A stretch of 64,000 bases of DNA from JAJZEO01 sp964477345 (GCA_964477345.1 CAYZDL010000002.1:1-64000), one strand, 5' to 3'. Counted from the stretch's first letter, positions 17,321 to 25,666 are shown. Notes: generated from the letters alone by a model not told the origin. Numbers and translations: made by a program.

Positions 17321-18180
17321 TGATTCTGAGGAATTTATTTACCAGTTGTCTGGTTTCATTAGTTTTTTTTAGAGGTTTTGTATGTGCAGAACAACAGACA
17401 CCCTACTTCACATTAATTACAGTCCCAAAATCAGGTTCTCATATGATGATTAAGACTCTCTATTTTCTTCTCAACAGCCCTCCTATTTGGCATACAAAAT
17501 TTCCCTCATTACAATATGTACCAATTGAAGAAGGATTTTTATATACCCACTTCTGTCTTTCTCCCTGTTTGGAAGCAGATTACGAAGAGCTCCCCAAGCT
17601 TAAAAAGATTATCTTGATTAGAGATTTTCGAGATGTTGCCGTTTCAATAGTGAAACAAATTAAAAAAGCTCCGTGGCCGGGTCTTACAGGCGAACAGCGC
17701 AAGCAATTTATTAAAATGTCCTTTGCAGATCAACTTCTCTTTGTCATTAATTATGAATATGAAGTACAAGATGTTGCTGAAGATGCCCCGAATTCAATGC
17801 AAGCCTCTTTAGTTCGGATAGCCAAACAAGCTCTTGAATGTTCGAAGAAGCCCGACGTCCTCACTTTCAGGTATGAAGATCTCGTAGGAGCTGCTGGGGG
17901 GGGCTCTTTTGCTACACAATGTGCACAAATAAAACGGCTAAAAGAGTTCTTAAATTTAGATTTAGAAGATTGCTTGATAGAAAACATCGCCGCAAAACTT
18001 TACGGGGATGAAGTCAACCCGTTTGGTAGAGGTGGATTTGCAAATTACGAAAGCACCTTCAACATAGGAGTTATAGGTAAATGGAAACAATATTTTAATG
18101 AACAACATAAACTGGCTTTTAAAGCTAAGTTTGGAGATACTCTAGTGGAGTTAGGTTATGAAGCGGATAATAATTGGTAA
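17320..18180 (+). CDS. Exported sulfotransferase-like protein 1
   Basis: A 286-aa protein with a signal peptide (residues 1-23, ending VCA) and a PAPS-dependent sulfotransferase domain. The 5'-phosphosulfate loop is TVPKSGSHMM (K37 conserved), the 3'-phosphate motif is RDFRDVAVS (101-109), then FRYEDL and IGKWKQYF (the GxWK-type motif). It is of cytosolic-sulfotransferase type but shorter and exported. GGAGG lies just before the ATG, and the start overlaps the glycosyltransferase stop (TAATG), indicating translational coupling. Since PAPS is made in cytoplasm, an exported enzyme would need a host pool (inference). Confidence 0.8.
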   Translation: MILRNLFTSCLVSLVFFRGFVCAEQQTPYFTLITVPKSGSHMMIKTLYFLLNSPPIWHTKFPSLQYVPIEEGFLYTHFCLSPCLEADYEELPKLKKIILIRDFRDVAVSIVKQIKKAPWPGLTGEQRKQFIKMSFADQLLFVINYEYEVQDVAEDAPNSMQASLVRIAKQALECSKKPDVLTFRYEDLVGAAGGGSFATQCAQIKRLKEFLNLDLEDCLIENIAAKLYGDEVNPFGRGGFANYESTFNIGVIGKWKQYFNEQHKLAFKAKFGDTLVELGYEADNNW

Positions 18181-19103
18181 CAAAATCACCAAAATAATCA
18201 CAGTGGTATCAAGTTATTTGGTACCTTTTTTGGTCCTCTCCTTAAGCAATTGCCTCTACTCTATTGAATCAGAAGAAGAATCGGGAGGATATGGTCCTCC
18301 TATTATGCTATCTGATCCTTCACAAGAAGTAAAACCAACACACGATTATTTTAGTTTAATCACCATCCCCTACTCGGGATATTCAATCATTGTGGAAGCC
18401 CTTTATGCCCTGAACGAAAAAGAGGCTGTTTGGCATACTAGATTCCCCTCTCACCAATACATACCAACCGAGAAAGGGTTTCTCCACACACATTTTTGCC
18501 TTTCTCCGGAATTGGAAGGAAATTATGTTACTCTAGGAAATCTAAAACGAATAATACTAATTCGAGATTTTAGAGATGTTGCCATTTCAATGTTACACTA
18601 CATTCAAAATCATCCTTGGCCAGGAATGACAGAGCTTCAAAGAAAGCACTTTCTTCGACAAACCCCTCACGATCAACTCCTGTATTTAATTAATTTTGAA
18701 TATGATACTAAAACAGTTACAAAAACAGATCTTGGGATTCACCAGGTTTCTTTGGCAAAAATTGCACAACAAGCCTTCCAATACTCTCAACGTTCAAGCG
18801 CCCTCACTTTTTTTTATGAAGATNNNNNNNNNNGATCTTGCATCACCGCATAATGAAGGCTCATTCGTCACACAACTCAGTCAAATGAAACGTCTTAGAA
18901 ATTTTCTCCATCTTGATATGAGCGACTCTGCCCTTGTCAAGGTTACGAAACAACTCAATCAGAGGGAACATAGCCAACACCCCCAAGATGAAAAAATTGG
19001 AAACTGGAAAAAATATTTTTCACAAGAACACAAAAACGCTTTTAAGAAGAAACTTGGCCATCTTTTGGTGGCTTTTGGGTATGAGGAAGACGATCAGTGG
19101 TAG
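18158..19103 (+). CDS. Exported sulfotransferase-like protein 2 (interrupted by assembly gap)
   Basis: A paralog of the preceding gene, overlapping its end by 23 bases. It has a signal peptide (about residues 1-34) and the same block order: HTRFPSHQYIPTEKGFLHTHFCLSP, RDFRDVAISM, FFYED, IGNWKKYF and a C-terminal GYEEDDQW like GYEADNNW. The phosphosulfate loop reads IPYSGYS, so the key Lys is Tyr at position 72, which predicts weak or no PAPS catalysis. Ten Ns at 18824-18833 break the frame. Dropping the Ns and one of the two flanking GAT codons restores YEDLASPHNEGSF, aligned without gaps to YEDLVGAAGGGSF of copy 1, so the gene is probably intact. Confidence 0.75.
18824..18833. other. Assembly gap (10 Ns)
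   Basis: Ten unknown bases flanked by GAT on both sides. The paralog alignment suggests that the true sequence has the two GATs overlapped and nothing missing. Confidence 0.95.
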
Positions 19104-19758
19104 CTTGGCTTTGAGGCTGCCTGCTGATTGTTTGCCTGTCCACCTGTCGTGCCTCTTCTGACCAAGTTTTGCCTTCTCGGCAACATTGCTGGCAATCGGC
19201 TGAATACAGCACCTCATCTACCATAGGGAAAGGGATACAGTTTTGCTTTCCCGGACCTATCGTATCAAAAAAGCAAAATCTAAAAGGTAAATAGAGACTT
19301 TTTAGCCCATAGTAGACACAATCTTTGGGAATATTAAAGCAATCTCCAAAAGCCGCTCCGCAAAAGAAAAAACCATCATTTGTTCTTTTCCAACAAAAAT
19401 AGGGAGCCACGCAAGTATCGACCAAAATCGCTGCCGCATTTTTAGTCTCGTCAATTATACAACACGCTGGAAGAGAGAAGCATTGAAAACATACATCTGC
19501 TCTAGATGAATAGGCACCTTGAATTAATGCTTTTTTAAAAACAGAAGTTTCAGCAGTTCTAGTAGTATCAAGGGTGAACACTACACTGATTTCTTTGGCC
19601 GTTGGGCCGATAGTTTGCAAGAATCCTTCTTTAAAAGCGTCCTTAGGAGTAGAAGTAATTAATGTTATCTCATTTACTTTATGAAAGTAACCTACAGCTC
19701 GATCGTACCACATATCCGTACAACACTTCGAACAGCTAAAACTAGTTATCTCGCTCAT
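19042..19758 (-). CDS. Cys-rich hypothetical protein, copy 1
   Basis: A 238-aa protein with about 20 Cys residues, no signal peptide and a strongly conserved core shared with the gene at 19892-20599: FKEGFLQ-IGP-AK, SSRA-VC, LPACC-ID, D-CVAPYFC, FFCGAAFGDCFNIPKDC, IGPGKQ-CIPFPMVD and CCREGKTWSEEARQ. The C-terminal 35 residues are a variable Gln/Pro-rich tail. A purine-rich GGGGG lies before the ATG. Its 3' end overlaps the end of sulfotransferase 2 by 62 bases on the opposite strand. Family not recognised; the Cys pattern suggests metal binding or disulfides. Confidence 0.7.
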   Translation of the reverse strand: MSEITSFSCSKCCTDMWYDRAVGYFHKVNEITLITSTPKDAFKEGFLQTIGPTAKEISVVFTLDTTRTAETSVFKKALIQGAYSSRADVCFQCFSLPACCIIDETKNAAAILVDTCVAPYFCWKRTNDGFFFCGAAFGDCFNIPKDCVYYGLKSLYLPFRFCFFDTIGPGKQNCIPFPMVDEVLYSADCQQCCREGKTWSEEARQVDRQTISRQPQSQATTDRLPHTQKPPKDGQVSS

Positions 19759-19786
19759 AAAACCCCCTTTTTAAAAAGTAATGTTG

Positions 19787-19813
19787 CGATGCTAATATAA
19801 AGATTTGATTAAT
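19787..19813 (-). promoter_or_regulatory. Duplicated promoter-like element before Cys-rich copy 1
   Basis: The segment GATGCTAATATAAAGATTTG on the plus strand (minus strand: TATATT-type -10) lies 33 bases before the start codon. Nearly the same sequence sits at the same distance before copy 2. The conservation outside coding sequence suggests a shared promoter or leader. Confidence 0.5.
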
Positions 19814-19891
19814 GCAAACCACTTTTTAATCAACTTTGAGACATTTTTTGCAAGTATCTCAAGTTGATATCGATCGAAATTGTAAATAAAT

Positions 19892-20599
19892 TTATGAAGA
19901 AGCTTGGACAGACTCTAGTGTTGTTTCGATAGCAGGAGAATGATCATCGATAGGTTCAAGTTGGGGCTGCCTATCGATTACCGGTTCGTTTTGCTGACGC
20001 GCCTCTTCTGACCAAGTTTTACCCTCCCTGCAGCATCGCTTACAGTCAGATGAGTACAAGACCGCGTCTACCATAGGGAAAGGGATACAGGTTTGCTTTC
20101 CTGGACCAATTGTATTAAAAAAACAACACCTAAGTGGCAGATAGACACCACTTATTGCATAAAAAACACAATCTTTGGGTATATTAAAGCAGTCTCCAAA
20201 AGCAGCTCCGCAAAAGAACAGGCCATCATTTGTTCCACGGCGACAAAAGTAAGGGGCCACACAAATATCGACCAATACCGCTACACTATTTTTAGATTGA
20301 TCAATCACACAACAAGCAGGAAGACATAACCAACTTTCACATACCTCTGCTCTAGAAGAATAGACCCCATCTTTTAAAGCCTTTGCAAAAATAACGGTTT
20401 CTTTCAATCTGCTACTATCAAAATAAAAAATCTCTCTGTCGTCTTTTGCCGAAGGGCCAATACTCTGCAAAAAACCTTCTTTAAAAGCTTGCATTGGACT
20501 CATTGTGACCAAGTATATTTGACTAATATCATGATAGTAAGCTACAGCTCGATCCTCCCACAAACGACTAATACAATTATTATTTTCAATACCATCCAT
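19892..20599 (-). CDS. Cys-rich hypothetical protein, copy 2
   Basis: A 235-aa tandem paralog of the protein at 19042-19758, with the same blocks (FKEGFLQSIGPSAK, YSSRAEVC, LPACCVID, FFCGAAFGDCFNIPKDC, PGKQTCIPFPMVD, CCREGKTWSEEARQ). I chose ATG 20599 because AGGAG sits six bases upstream; an in-frame ATG at 20629 would add ten residues but falls in the promoter-like repeat. The tail after residue 200 is acidic and Pro-rich and differs from copy 1 except for the terminal QASS/QVSS. It is spaced from copy 1 by about 130 bases containing the duplicated leader. Confidence 0.72.
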   Translation of the reverse strand: MDGIENNNCISRLWEDRAVAYYHDISQIYLVTMSPMQAFKEGFLQSIGPSAKDDREIFYFDSSRLKETVIFAKALKDGVYSSRAEVCESWLCLPACCVIDQSKNSVAVLVDICVAPYFCRRGTNDGLFFCGAAFGDCFNIPKDCVFYAISGVYLPLRCCFFNTIGPGKQTCIPFPMVDAVLYSSDCKRCCREGKTWSEEARQQNEPVIDRQPQLEPIDDHSPAIETTLESVQASS

Positions 20600-20625
20600 A
20601 AACCACTCCTCTAAAAAATAAGTGG

Positions 20626-20654
20626 GCAATGCTAATATAAAGATTTAATTAAAG
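20626..20654 (-). promoter_or_regulatory. Duplicated promoter-like element before Cys-rich copy 2
   Basis: Near-identical to the element at 19787-19813 (ATGCTAATATAAAGATTTAA on the plus strand), 32 bases before the start codon at 20599. It touches the end of the rmlA gene. Both copies were probably duplicated with their genes. Confidence 0.5.
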
Positions 20655-21530
20655 TAAATCCCTTTTTAATGAATATAAGTAGGCGCCATACTCACTTCCC
20701 TCGTGATTTTTTGCAAGCACCTCGAGTTGATTTTGGTCGATAAACCGTTTTAGAAAAGCGATTTCTTCGATGCATCCAATTTTAATGTTATGCATTCGTT
20801 GAATAATCTGGATATAAGTAGAGGCCTTATGTAAATCTTCAAAGGAGCCGGCATCGAACCAGGCACTCCCCCGTCCAAGTTTTACAACATTCATTTTTCC
20901 ACGTCGAATGAAGGCTCTATTGACATCGGTAATTTCAAGTTCCCCACGGTCAGAAAAACTAAGCTGCTTTGCTTTTTCCATTACACTAGAATCATAAAAA
21001 TAGAGTCCAGGAACAGCAAAGGAAGAAGGAGGATGAACCGGTTTCTCAACCAAATCAACCACTCTTTCTTCTTCATTAAATTTTAAAACCCCATATTTTT
21101 CGGGATGAGAAACTTCATAGGCAAAAATAGTCGCCCCCTCCTCTACGATATTCTCAGGAAGAATCGCCTCTTCGATCTGTGAACCACAAAAGATATTGTC
21201 ACCTAGGATGAGTGCTACCGGATCTTGCCCGATAAATGCTTCGGCAACAAGAAATGCATCTGCAATCCCTCTAGGAATCTCTTGGACCCCATAGGTAATC
21301 TTAATTCCTAAATGAGATCCATCTTCAAAAAGTGCTTGAAATCTGTACAGATCATAAGAGCTTGAAATAATCATGATTTCACGAATCCCAGCCATCATCA
21401 AGGTTGACAACGGGTAGTAGATCATCGGCTTGTCATAAACAGGAAGAAGTTGTTTACTTGTCACATGAGTTAAGGGAAGAAGCCGCGTTCCCTTACCTCC
21501 GGAGAGGATCACCCCTTTTCTTGCCCCCAT
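20649..21530 (-). CDS. rmlA: Glucose-1-phosphate thymidylyltransferase RmlA
   Basis: A 293-aa nucleotidyltransferase that makes dTDP-glucose, the first step toward dTDP-sugars such as rhamnose. The N-terminal KGVILSGGKGTRLLPLT binds the nucleotide, KQLLPVYDKPMIYYPLS is the RmlA signature, and ILGDNIFCG and VEKP follow in order. No rmlB, rmlC or rmlD gene is in this window. It lies downstream of accC in the same direction, 18 bases away. Confidence 0.92.
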   Translation of the reverse strand: MGARKGVILSGGKGTRLLPLTHVTSKQLLPVYDKPMIYYPLSTLMMAGIREIMIISSSYDLYRFQALFEDGSHLGIKITYGVQEIPRGIADAFLVAEAFIGQDPVALILGDNIFCGSQIEEAILPENIVEEGATIFAYEVSHPEKYGVLKFNEEERVVDLVEKPVHPPSSFAVPGLYFYDSSVMEKAKQLSFSDRGELEITDVNRAFIRRGKMNVVKLGRGSAWFDAGSFEDLHKASTYIQIIQRMHNIKIGCIEEIAFLKRFIDQNQLEVLAKNHEGSEYGAYLYSLKRDLL

Positions 21531-21548
21531 ACCACCTACTTACCTATT

Positions 21549-22910
21549 TTATGTAAAGTCGCATCTTTCAGCAATTAATCCATCAATAAAATCGATGGCG
21601 TAATGTCCAGACAAAAACCGTTCATCCTTTAGCATATACTGATGGAAGGGAATTGTTGTCTTTACTCCACCGATATGGAATTCTTTTAAGGCTCTCTCAG
21701 ATCTCCTAATTGCCTCTTCACGAGTTTTCCCCGTTACAATCAATTTTGCGATCATTGAATCGTAATGAGGGGGAACGCGATACCCGGGGTAGCAGGCGCT
21801 ATCGACGCGTATGTGTGGTCCTGAACTTGGAATATAATATTCGAGCATCCCTGGGCAGGGAGCAAAGTTGTTGTGGGGATCTTCGGCATTTACCCGAAAT
21901 TGGATGATGTGATTACAAAACTCGATTTGATCTTGCTTATAACTAAGCTTTTCTCCGGTAGCCATCTTAATTTGCTCTACAACAAGGTCGATACCTGTGA
22001 GCTCCTCTGTGATTGTATGCTCAACTTGTATTCTCGTGTTGACTTCCATGAAGTAAAAATGACCTTCGTTATCGAGAAGAAACTCGACAGTTCCGACTGT
22101 ATGATAGCCTGCTGCTTTACAGATCCTGATGGCAGCCTCACCCATTTTTTTTCTGAGGCTAGGGGATAATACTGGACTCGGACACTCCTCTATTAGCTTT
22201 TGTCTACGTCGTTGAATTGTGCAATCCCTTTCACCAAGATGGACATAGTTGCCGTATTTATCTCCCAAAATCTGTACCTCGATGTGTCTTGGAGAAACGA
22301 TCATTTTTTCAAGATAGACATCTTTGCAACCAAAACACTTCTCTGCTTCAGTTCCAGCCTGATGAAATAATTTGATGAATTCTTCTTTATTATAAGCAAT
22401 CCGTATCCCTTTTCCACCACCTCCCATAGTCGCTTTGATAAAAATGGGATATCCTATTTTTTCAGCTTCGAAAAGTGCCTCATCGATCTCTCTAACAATT
22501 CCTTCAGAACCGGGAATCACGGGACACTTGGCCTTTTTTGCAATCGCCTTTGCTTCTGATTTATCCCCTAAAAGGGCGATCGCTTTAGAACTTGGCCCAA
22601 TAAATAAAATATTACAACTCTCGCAAATTGAGGCAAATTTAGCATTCTCACTCAAAAATCCATAACCTGGATGGACTGCATCAGCCCCGGTAATTTCACA
22701 TGCAGCGATAATGTTGGGAATTTTAAGATATGATTCACTGGCGGCGGCTTTTCCAATGCAGACCGCCTCATCGGCATGAAGAACGTGTAGAGATTCACTA
22801 TCTGCTTCAGAATAGACGGCCACTGTAGAAATACCCAAATCGTGACAGGCTCTAATGACCCTCACGGCAATTTCACCTCGATTAGCAATGAGTACTTTTT
22901 TAATTTTCAT
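21549..22910 (-). CDS. accC: Acetyl-CoA carboxylase, biotin carboxylase subunit
   Basis: A 453-aa ATP-grasp enzyme that carboxylates the biotin on AccB using bicarbonate and ATP, the first step of fatty acid synthesis. It has the N-terminal KKVLIANRGEIAVRVIRA, the glycine-rich loop GGGGKGIRI, the HIEVQILGD and GERDCTIQRR motifs, and the catalytic EVNTRIQVEH. The length is standard. It forms an operon with accB (14 bases upstream) and efp, the order also known from Chlamydia. Confidence 0.96.
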   Translation of the reverse strand: MKIKKVLIANRGEIAVRVIRACHDLGISTVAVYSEADSESLHVLHADEAVCIGKAAASESYLKIPNIIAACEITGADAVHPGYGFLSENAKFASICESCNILFIGPSSKAIALLGDKSEAKAIAKKAKCPVIPGSEGIVREIDEALFEAEKIGYPIFIKATMGGGGKGIRIAYNKEEFIKLFHQAGTEAEKCFGCKDVYLEKMIVSPRHIEVQILGDKYGNYVHLGERDCTIQRRRQKLIEECPSPVLSPSLRKKMGEAAIRICKAAGYHTVGTVEFLLDNEGHFYFMEVNTRIQVEHTITEELTGIDLVVEQIKMATGEKLSYKQDQIEFCNHIIQFRVNAEDPHNNFAPCPGMLEYYIPSSGPHIRVDSACYPGYRVPPHYDSMIAKLIVTGKTREEAIRRSERALKEFHIGGVKTTIPFHQYMLKDERFLSGHYAIDFIDGLIAERCDFT

Positions 22911-22924
22911 ACAATCATCTCGTG

Positions 22925-23416
22925 TTATTCTACTACGAATAGGGCTTGGCCATATTCAATGGGAGAACCATTTTCTACTAATACTTGCGTCACCTTCCCT
23001 TGTCGATCACTCTTAATTTCGTTCATGACTTTCATCGCTTCTATGATACAAAGGGTATCCCCCTTATTAATAAGGCTACCTACTTTGACTATTGCTAGAG
23101 AATCGGGAGATTCGGAAGCATAAAACGTACCCACCATCGGCGACTTAATGCATTTATTATGATCTACTTCAGAACCTAATTCGTCACTTTCCTTGTTTTC
23201 TGAAGAAACGGCTTCAACAAAAGCTTGCACTTGGGGTGCAGGAGGAATAATTTGATGACTTGGCCTTGACATCGTCATTTGGGTTTCCTGAACCATCTGC
23301 ACAGGAGCCCCCTTATCTATAGAGATCTCGACTCCATTTTTTTCTTTGATCGTGATCCGTTGGACCCCAGACTTTTCTAAGAGTGAGATCAATTCTTTTA
23401 TGTATTTAATATCCAA
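22925..23416 (-). CDS. accB: Acetyl-CoA carboxylase, biotin carboxyl carrier protein
   Basis: A 163-aa carrier. The N-terminal 30 residues (DIKYIKELISLLEKSG) form the usual AccB helix, a flexible Gln/Pro-rich linker follows, and the C-terminal biotinyl domain (about 90-163) starts KSPMVGTFYASESP and carries the biotinylated Lys in IEAMKVMNEI. The carrier hands the carboxyl group from AccC to the transferase subunits, which are not in this window. Confidence 0.95.
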   Translation of the reverse strand: MDIKYIKELISLLEKSGVQRITIKEKNGVEISIDKGAPVQMVQETQMTMSRPSHQIIPPAPQVQAFVEAVSSENKESDELGSEVDHNKCIKSPMVGTFYASESPDSLAIVKVGSLINKGDTLCIIEAMKVMNEIKSDRQGKVTQVLVENGSPIEYGQALFVVE

Positions 23417-23428
23417 AATAGGCCTACC

Positions 23429-23986
23429 TTACACTCTCTGAATGTATTCATCGGTTTTTGTATCAACCTTAATGACATCACCACTATCAATGAACATGGG
23501 CACCTCAATCCTTGCCCCTGTTTCTAAAATGGCCAACCGATTTGAAGCTGCCATCGCGTTTGATGCATCAAGATCTTCCGTTTTAAGAATCATCAACTCT
23601 AAAAACTGCGGAAGTTCAATAGAAAAGATTGTGTCACCATAAAAAAGGGCATTGACTGTGATCCCCTCTTTCAAATAGTTAACACGATCCCCGATCACTT
23701 CTCCATCAACTAAAATTTGCTCAAGATTGTCAATGTCGAGAAAAAGATGTTTTTTCCCCTCCATGTACAAATACTCAAGGGTACGTTCATTTAACTTAAC
23801 CTCTTGAATTTCTTGATCGAGTTTGAAGTTTTTTTCAAGAACTTCCTCATTCATCAAATTTTTAAGCTTTGTCTTGACGAAAGGGACACCTTTTGCCAGT
23901 GTGACTTTTACCGACGACTCGACTCGATAGATTTTATCATCAAGTTCGATCGTCATTCCCGGTGTGATTTGATTGCTCGTTGTCAT
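23429..23986 (-). CDS. efp: Elongation factor P
   Basis: A 185-aa three-domain tRNA-mimic that relieves ribosome stalling at proline runs. The N-terminal domain has TPGMTIELDDKIYRV and the tip loop LAKGVPFVKTKLKN, whose Lys corresponds to the modifiable residue 34. The OB domains end in RIEVPMFIDSGDVIKVDT, the standard EF-P end. Chlamydiae typically have two efp genes; this one has the location (between rpe and accB) of the first. Confidence 0.94.
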   Translation of the reverse strand: MTTSNQITPGMTIELDDKIYRVESSVKVTLAKGVPFVKTKLKNLMNEEVLEKNFKLDQEIQEVKLNERTLEYLYMEGKKHLFLDIDNLEQILVDGEVIGDRVNYLKEGITVNALFYGDTIFSIELPQFLELMILKTEDLDASNAMAASNRLAILETGARIEVPMFIDSGDVIKVDTKTDEYIQRV

Positions 23987-24675
23987 ACCATCTCCAATGG
24001 CTTTACTTGTAATTCTAAAACTAAGACTAACTCTTTTAATTCATAAATCGTGTAATCGACGATCTCTTTATTAGGCATGCTGTTAGCCCCTCTTCCCTTT
24101 TTCATATGAATCGTGACAGCTCCCATTTGTTTTGCAGGAGCTAGGTCACTCTCTATCCTGTCTCCAACGACGACCACTTCATGCGGACTAAATCCAAATT
24201 TTTTCCTGAGATCTTCATAGTGTCTACCCTTATCAAAAAAGGGTGTGACGATCACTTCAGAGAAAAGAGAAGGCTCGGTATCCAAGCCAAAATAGTGAAG
24301 CTTTTCCCTTTGCATCTTTTCGTCTCCACGTGTAACTAAACACAACGTGTAATCATTCCTAAGCTGTTCGAGGATCTCAATCACTTCATTTGAAGAATTT
24401 ATTTCGTATTGATCGAGATCTACCTTCACAATCTCTCGCATGCCAATAGCAACAAATTCTTCTGCGGCCCCTAATAACTCCACAAACTCTTCAAGTAGAT
24501 CTCTAGTCGAAAGTGCTGCAAGGTTCATTCTACAAAGCATTTCTTGAGCCCTTTCACTGTCATGAATCACCAGTCCGGCGTTCACCATCGCTTTAAGTGC
24601 CTTCATTAACTTTTTTTGAGTCAAAAAAGTCGTTGTTTCGATGAGAGTATCGTCTAAGTCAAAGATGAGTAACAA
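23983..24675 (-). CDS. HAD-family hydrolase (haloacid dehalogenase-like phosphatase)
   Basis: A 230-aa phosphatase of the HAD superfamily with motif I DLDDTLIE (residues 6-13), motif II as VTRGDE, motif III Lys near FDKGR and motif IV VVVGDRIESDLAPAKQ. A helical cap lies between motifs I and II, as in phosphoglycolate phosphatase-like enzymes. The likely start is TTG at 24675, overlapping the yvcK end by 22 bases. Its stop overlaps the efp start by four bases, so all three are translated from one message. The substrate is unknown. Confidence 0.8.
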   Translation of the reverse strand: MLLIFDLDDTLIETTTFLTQKKLMKALKAMVNAGLVIHDSERAQEMLCRMNLAALSTRDLLEEFVELLGAAEEFVAIGMREIVKVDLDQYEINSSNEVIEILEQLRNDYTLCLVTRGDEKMQREKLHYFGLDTEPSLFSEVIVTPFFDKGRHYEDLRKKFGFSPHEVVVVGDRIESDLAPAKQMGAVTIHMKKGRGANSMPNKEIVDYTIYELKELVLVLELQVKPLEMV

Positions 24676-25658
24676 GGTTCTTCTATCCCCGCAAGTATCT
24701 TCATTAATTCACGCGCAAGTTTTTTTGAATCATGTCTAATCAAGTTCCTTTCTATAAGATCGCCCTTTGCCTTTTCGGTCAGCCCCCCTAACATAGGTGC
24801 TGTAATGATCTTAGGACCTTCAATATCACAACGAACCAATTCGCCTTCTTCCCGGTAAACTTCTATCAATTCCTTTTCAGGCTCTTCATTATTGACCAAT
24901 ATGTAATCAAAGATCCCCTTCCCCAAATACTGTTCGATCGCTTTGACATGATCGGAAACCTTGTATCCAGTTGTCTGCCCTTTTCTATTCATCAAATTCA
25001 CAACAAAAATCTTGATTGCATGTGTCTTCTTAATGGCCTGAGCAACCCCTTCAACTAATAAATTGGCAATGATCGATGTGTAAAAACCGCCGGGGCCTAT
25101 GATAATCGCATCCGCATTTAAAATCTCGTCAATTGCTAGGGAATTTGCCTCCGGATGAGGAATTAAAGCGATCTTTTCATACCCGTGGTCGATTTCTTGT
25201 GATAAATAAATTTCTTTTTCACCCTCTAGGATCTTTCCATTCTTTAAAACCATTTGAAGTCGCACTTGTTCAGTGGTCACAGGGATGACCTTTCCACGCA
25301 TATTTAAAATTTTCCCTGTCTCTTCAATCGCCCTCTCAAAACTTCCTGTGATTTTTTCCAAAGCCGACAAAAAAAGATTTCCAAAACTATGTCCTTTTAG
25401 CCCCCCCGAATCGAATCGGTAATTCATCAAATTTCTCATAAGTCTTGAAGAGTTTGAAAGGGCAACAATACATTGTCTTGCATCACCCGCTGGCAATACA
25501 CCTAGCTCATCGCGCAATACCCCAGTGCTTCCTCCATCATCTGACATCGAAACAATAGCACTAAGATCGAGCGGATAATTTTTCAGTCCCCTGAGAACAA
25601 CAAAATTTCCCGTTCCCCCACCAAGAGTACAAACCTTTTTCAGCGAACTTCCTTCCAC
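24654..25658 (-). CDS. yvcK: YvcK/CofD-like UDP-sugar-binding regulatory protein
   Basis: A 334-aa protein of the YvcK family. It has the N-terminal GGGTGNFVVLRGL, SMSDDGGSTGVLRDELGVLPAGDARQ (a family hallmark, at about 40-64), GHSFGNLFL and the IIGPGGFYTSI motif. In Firmicutes YvcK binds UDP-GlcNAc and links carbon metabolism to cell-wall growth. It starts with GTG 25658, with AAGGAG four bases before it. It lies between rpe and efp, an insertion compared with the Chlamydia order. Confidence 0.88.
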   Translation of the reverse strand: MEGSSLKKVCTLGGGTGNFVVLRGLKNYPLDLSAIVSMSDDGGSTGVLRDELGVLPAGDARQCIVALSNSSRLMRNLMNYRFDSGGLKGHSFGNLFLSALEKITGSFERAIEETGKILNMRGKVIPVTTEQVRLQMVLKNGKILEGEKEIYLSQEIDHGYEKIALIPHPEANSLAIDEILNADAIIIGPGGFYTSIIANLLVEGVAQAIKKTHAIKIFVVNLMNRKGQTTGYKVSDHVKAIEQYLGKGIFDYILVNNEEPEKELIEVYREEGELVRCDIEGPKIITAPMLGGLTEKAKGDLIERNLIRHDSKKLARELMKILAGIEEPCYSSLT

Positions 25659-25666
25659 GCCACTCC

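Noticed and set aside
24000..24300. Plus-strand frames opposite efp, the HAD gene and yvcK
   Set aside because: These are antisense shadows of clearly coding minus-strand genes.
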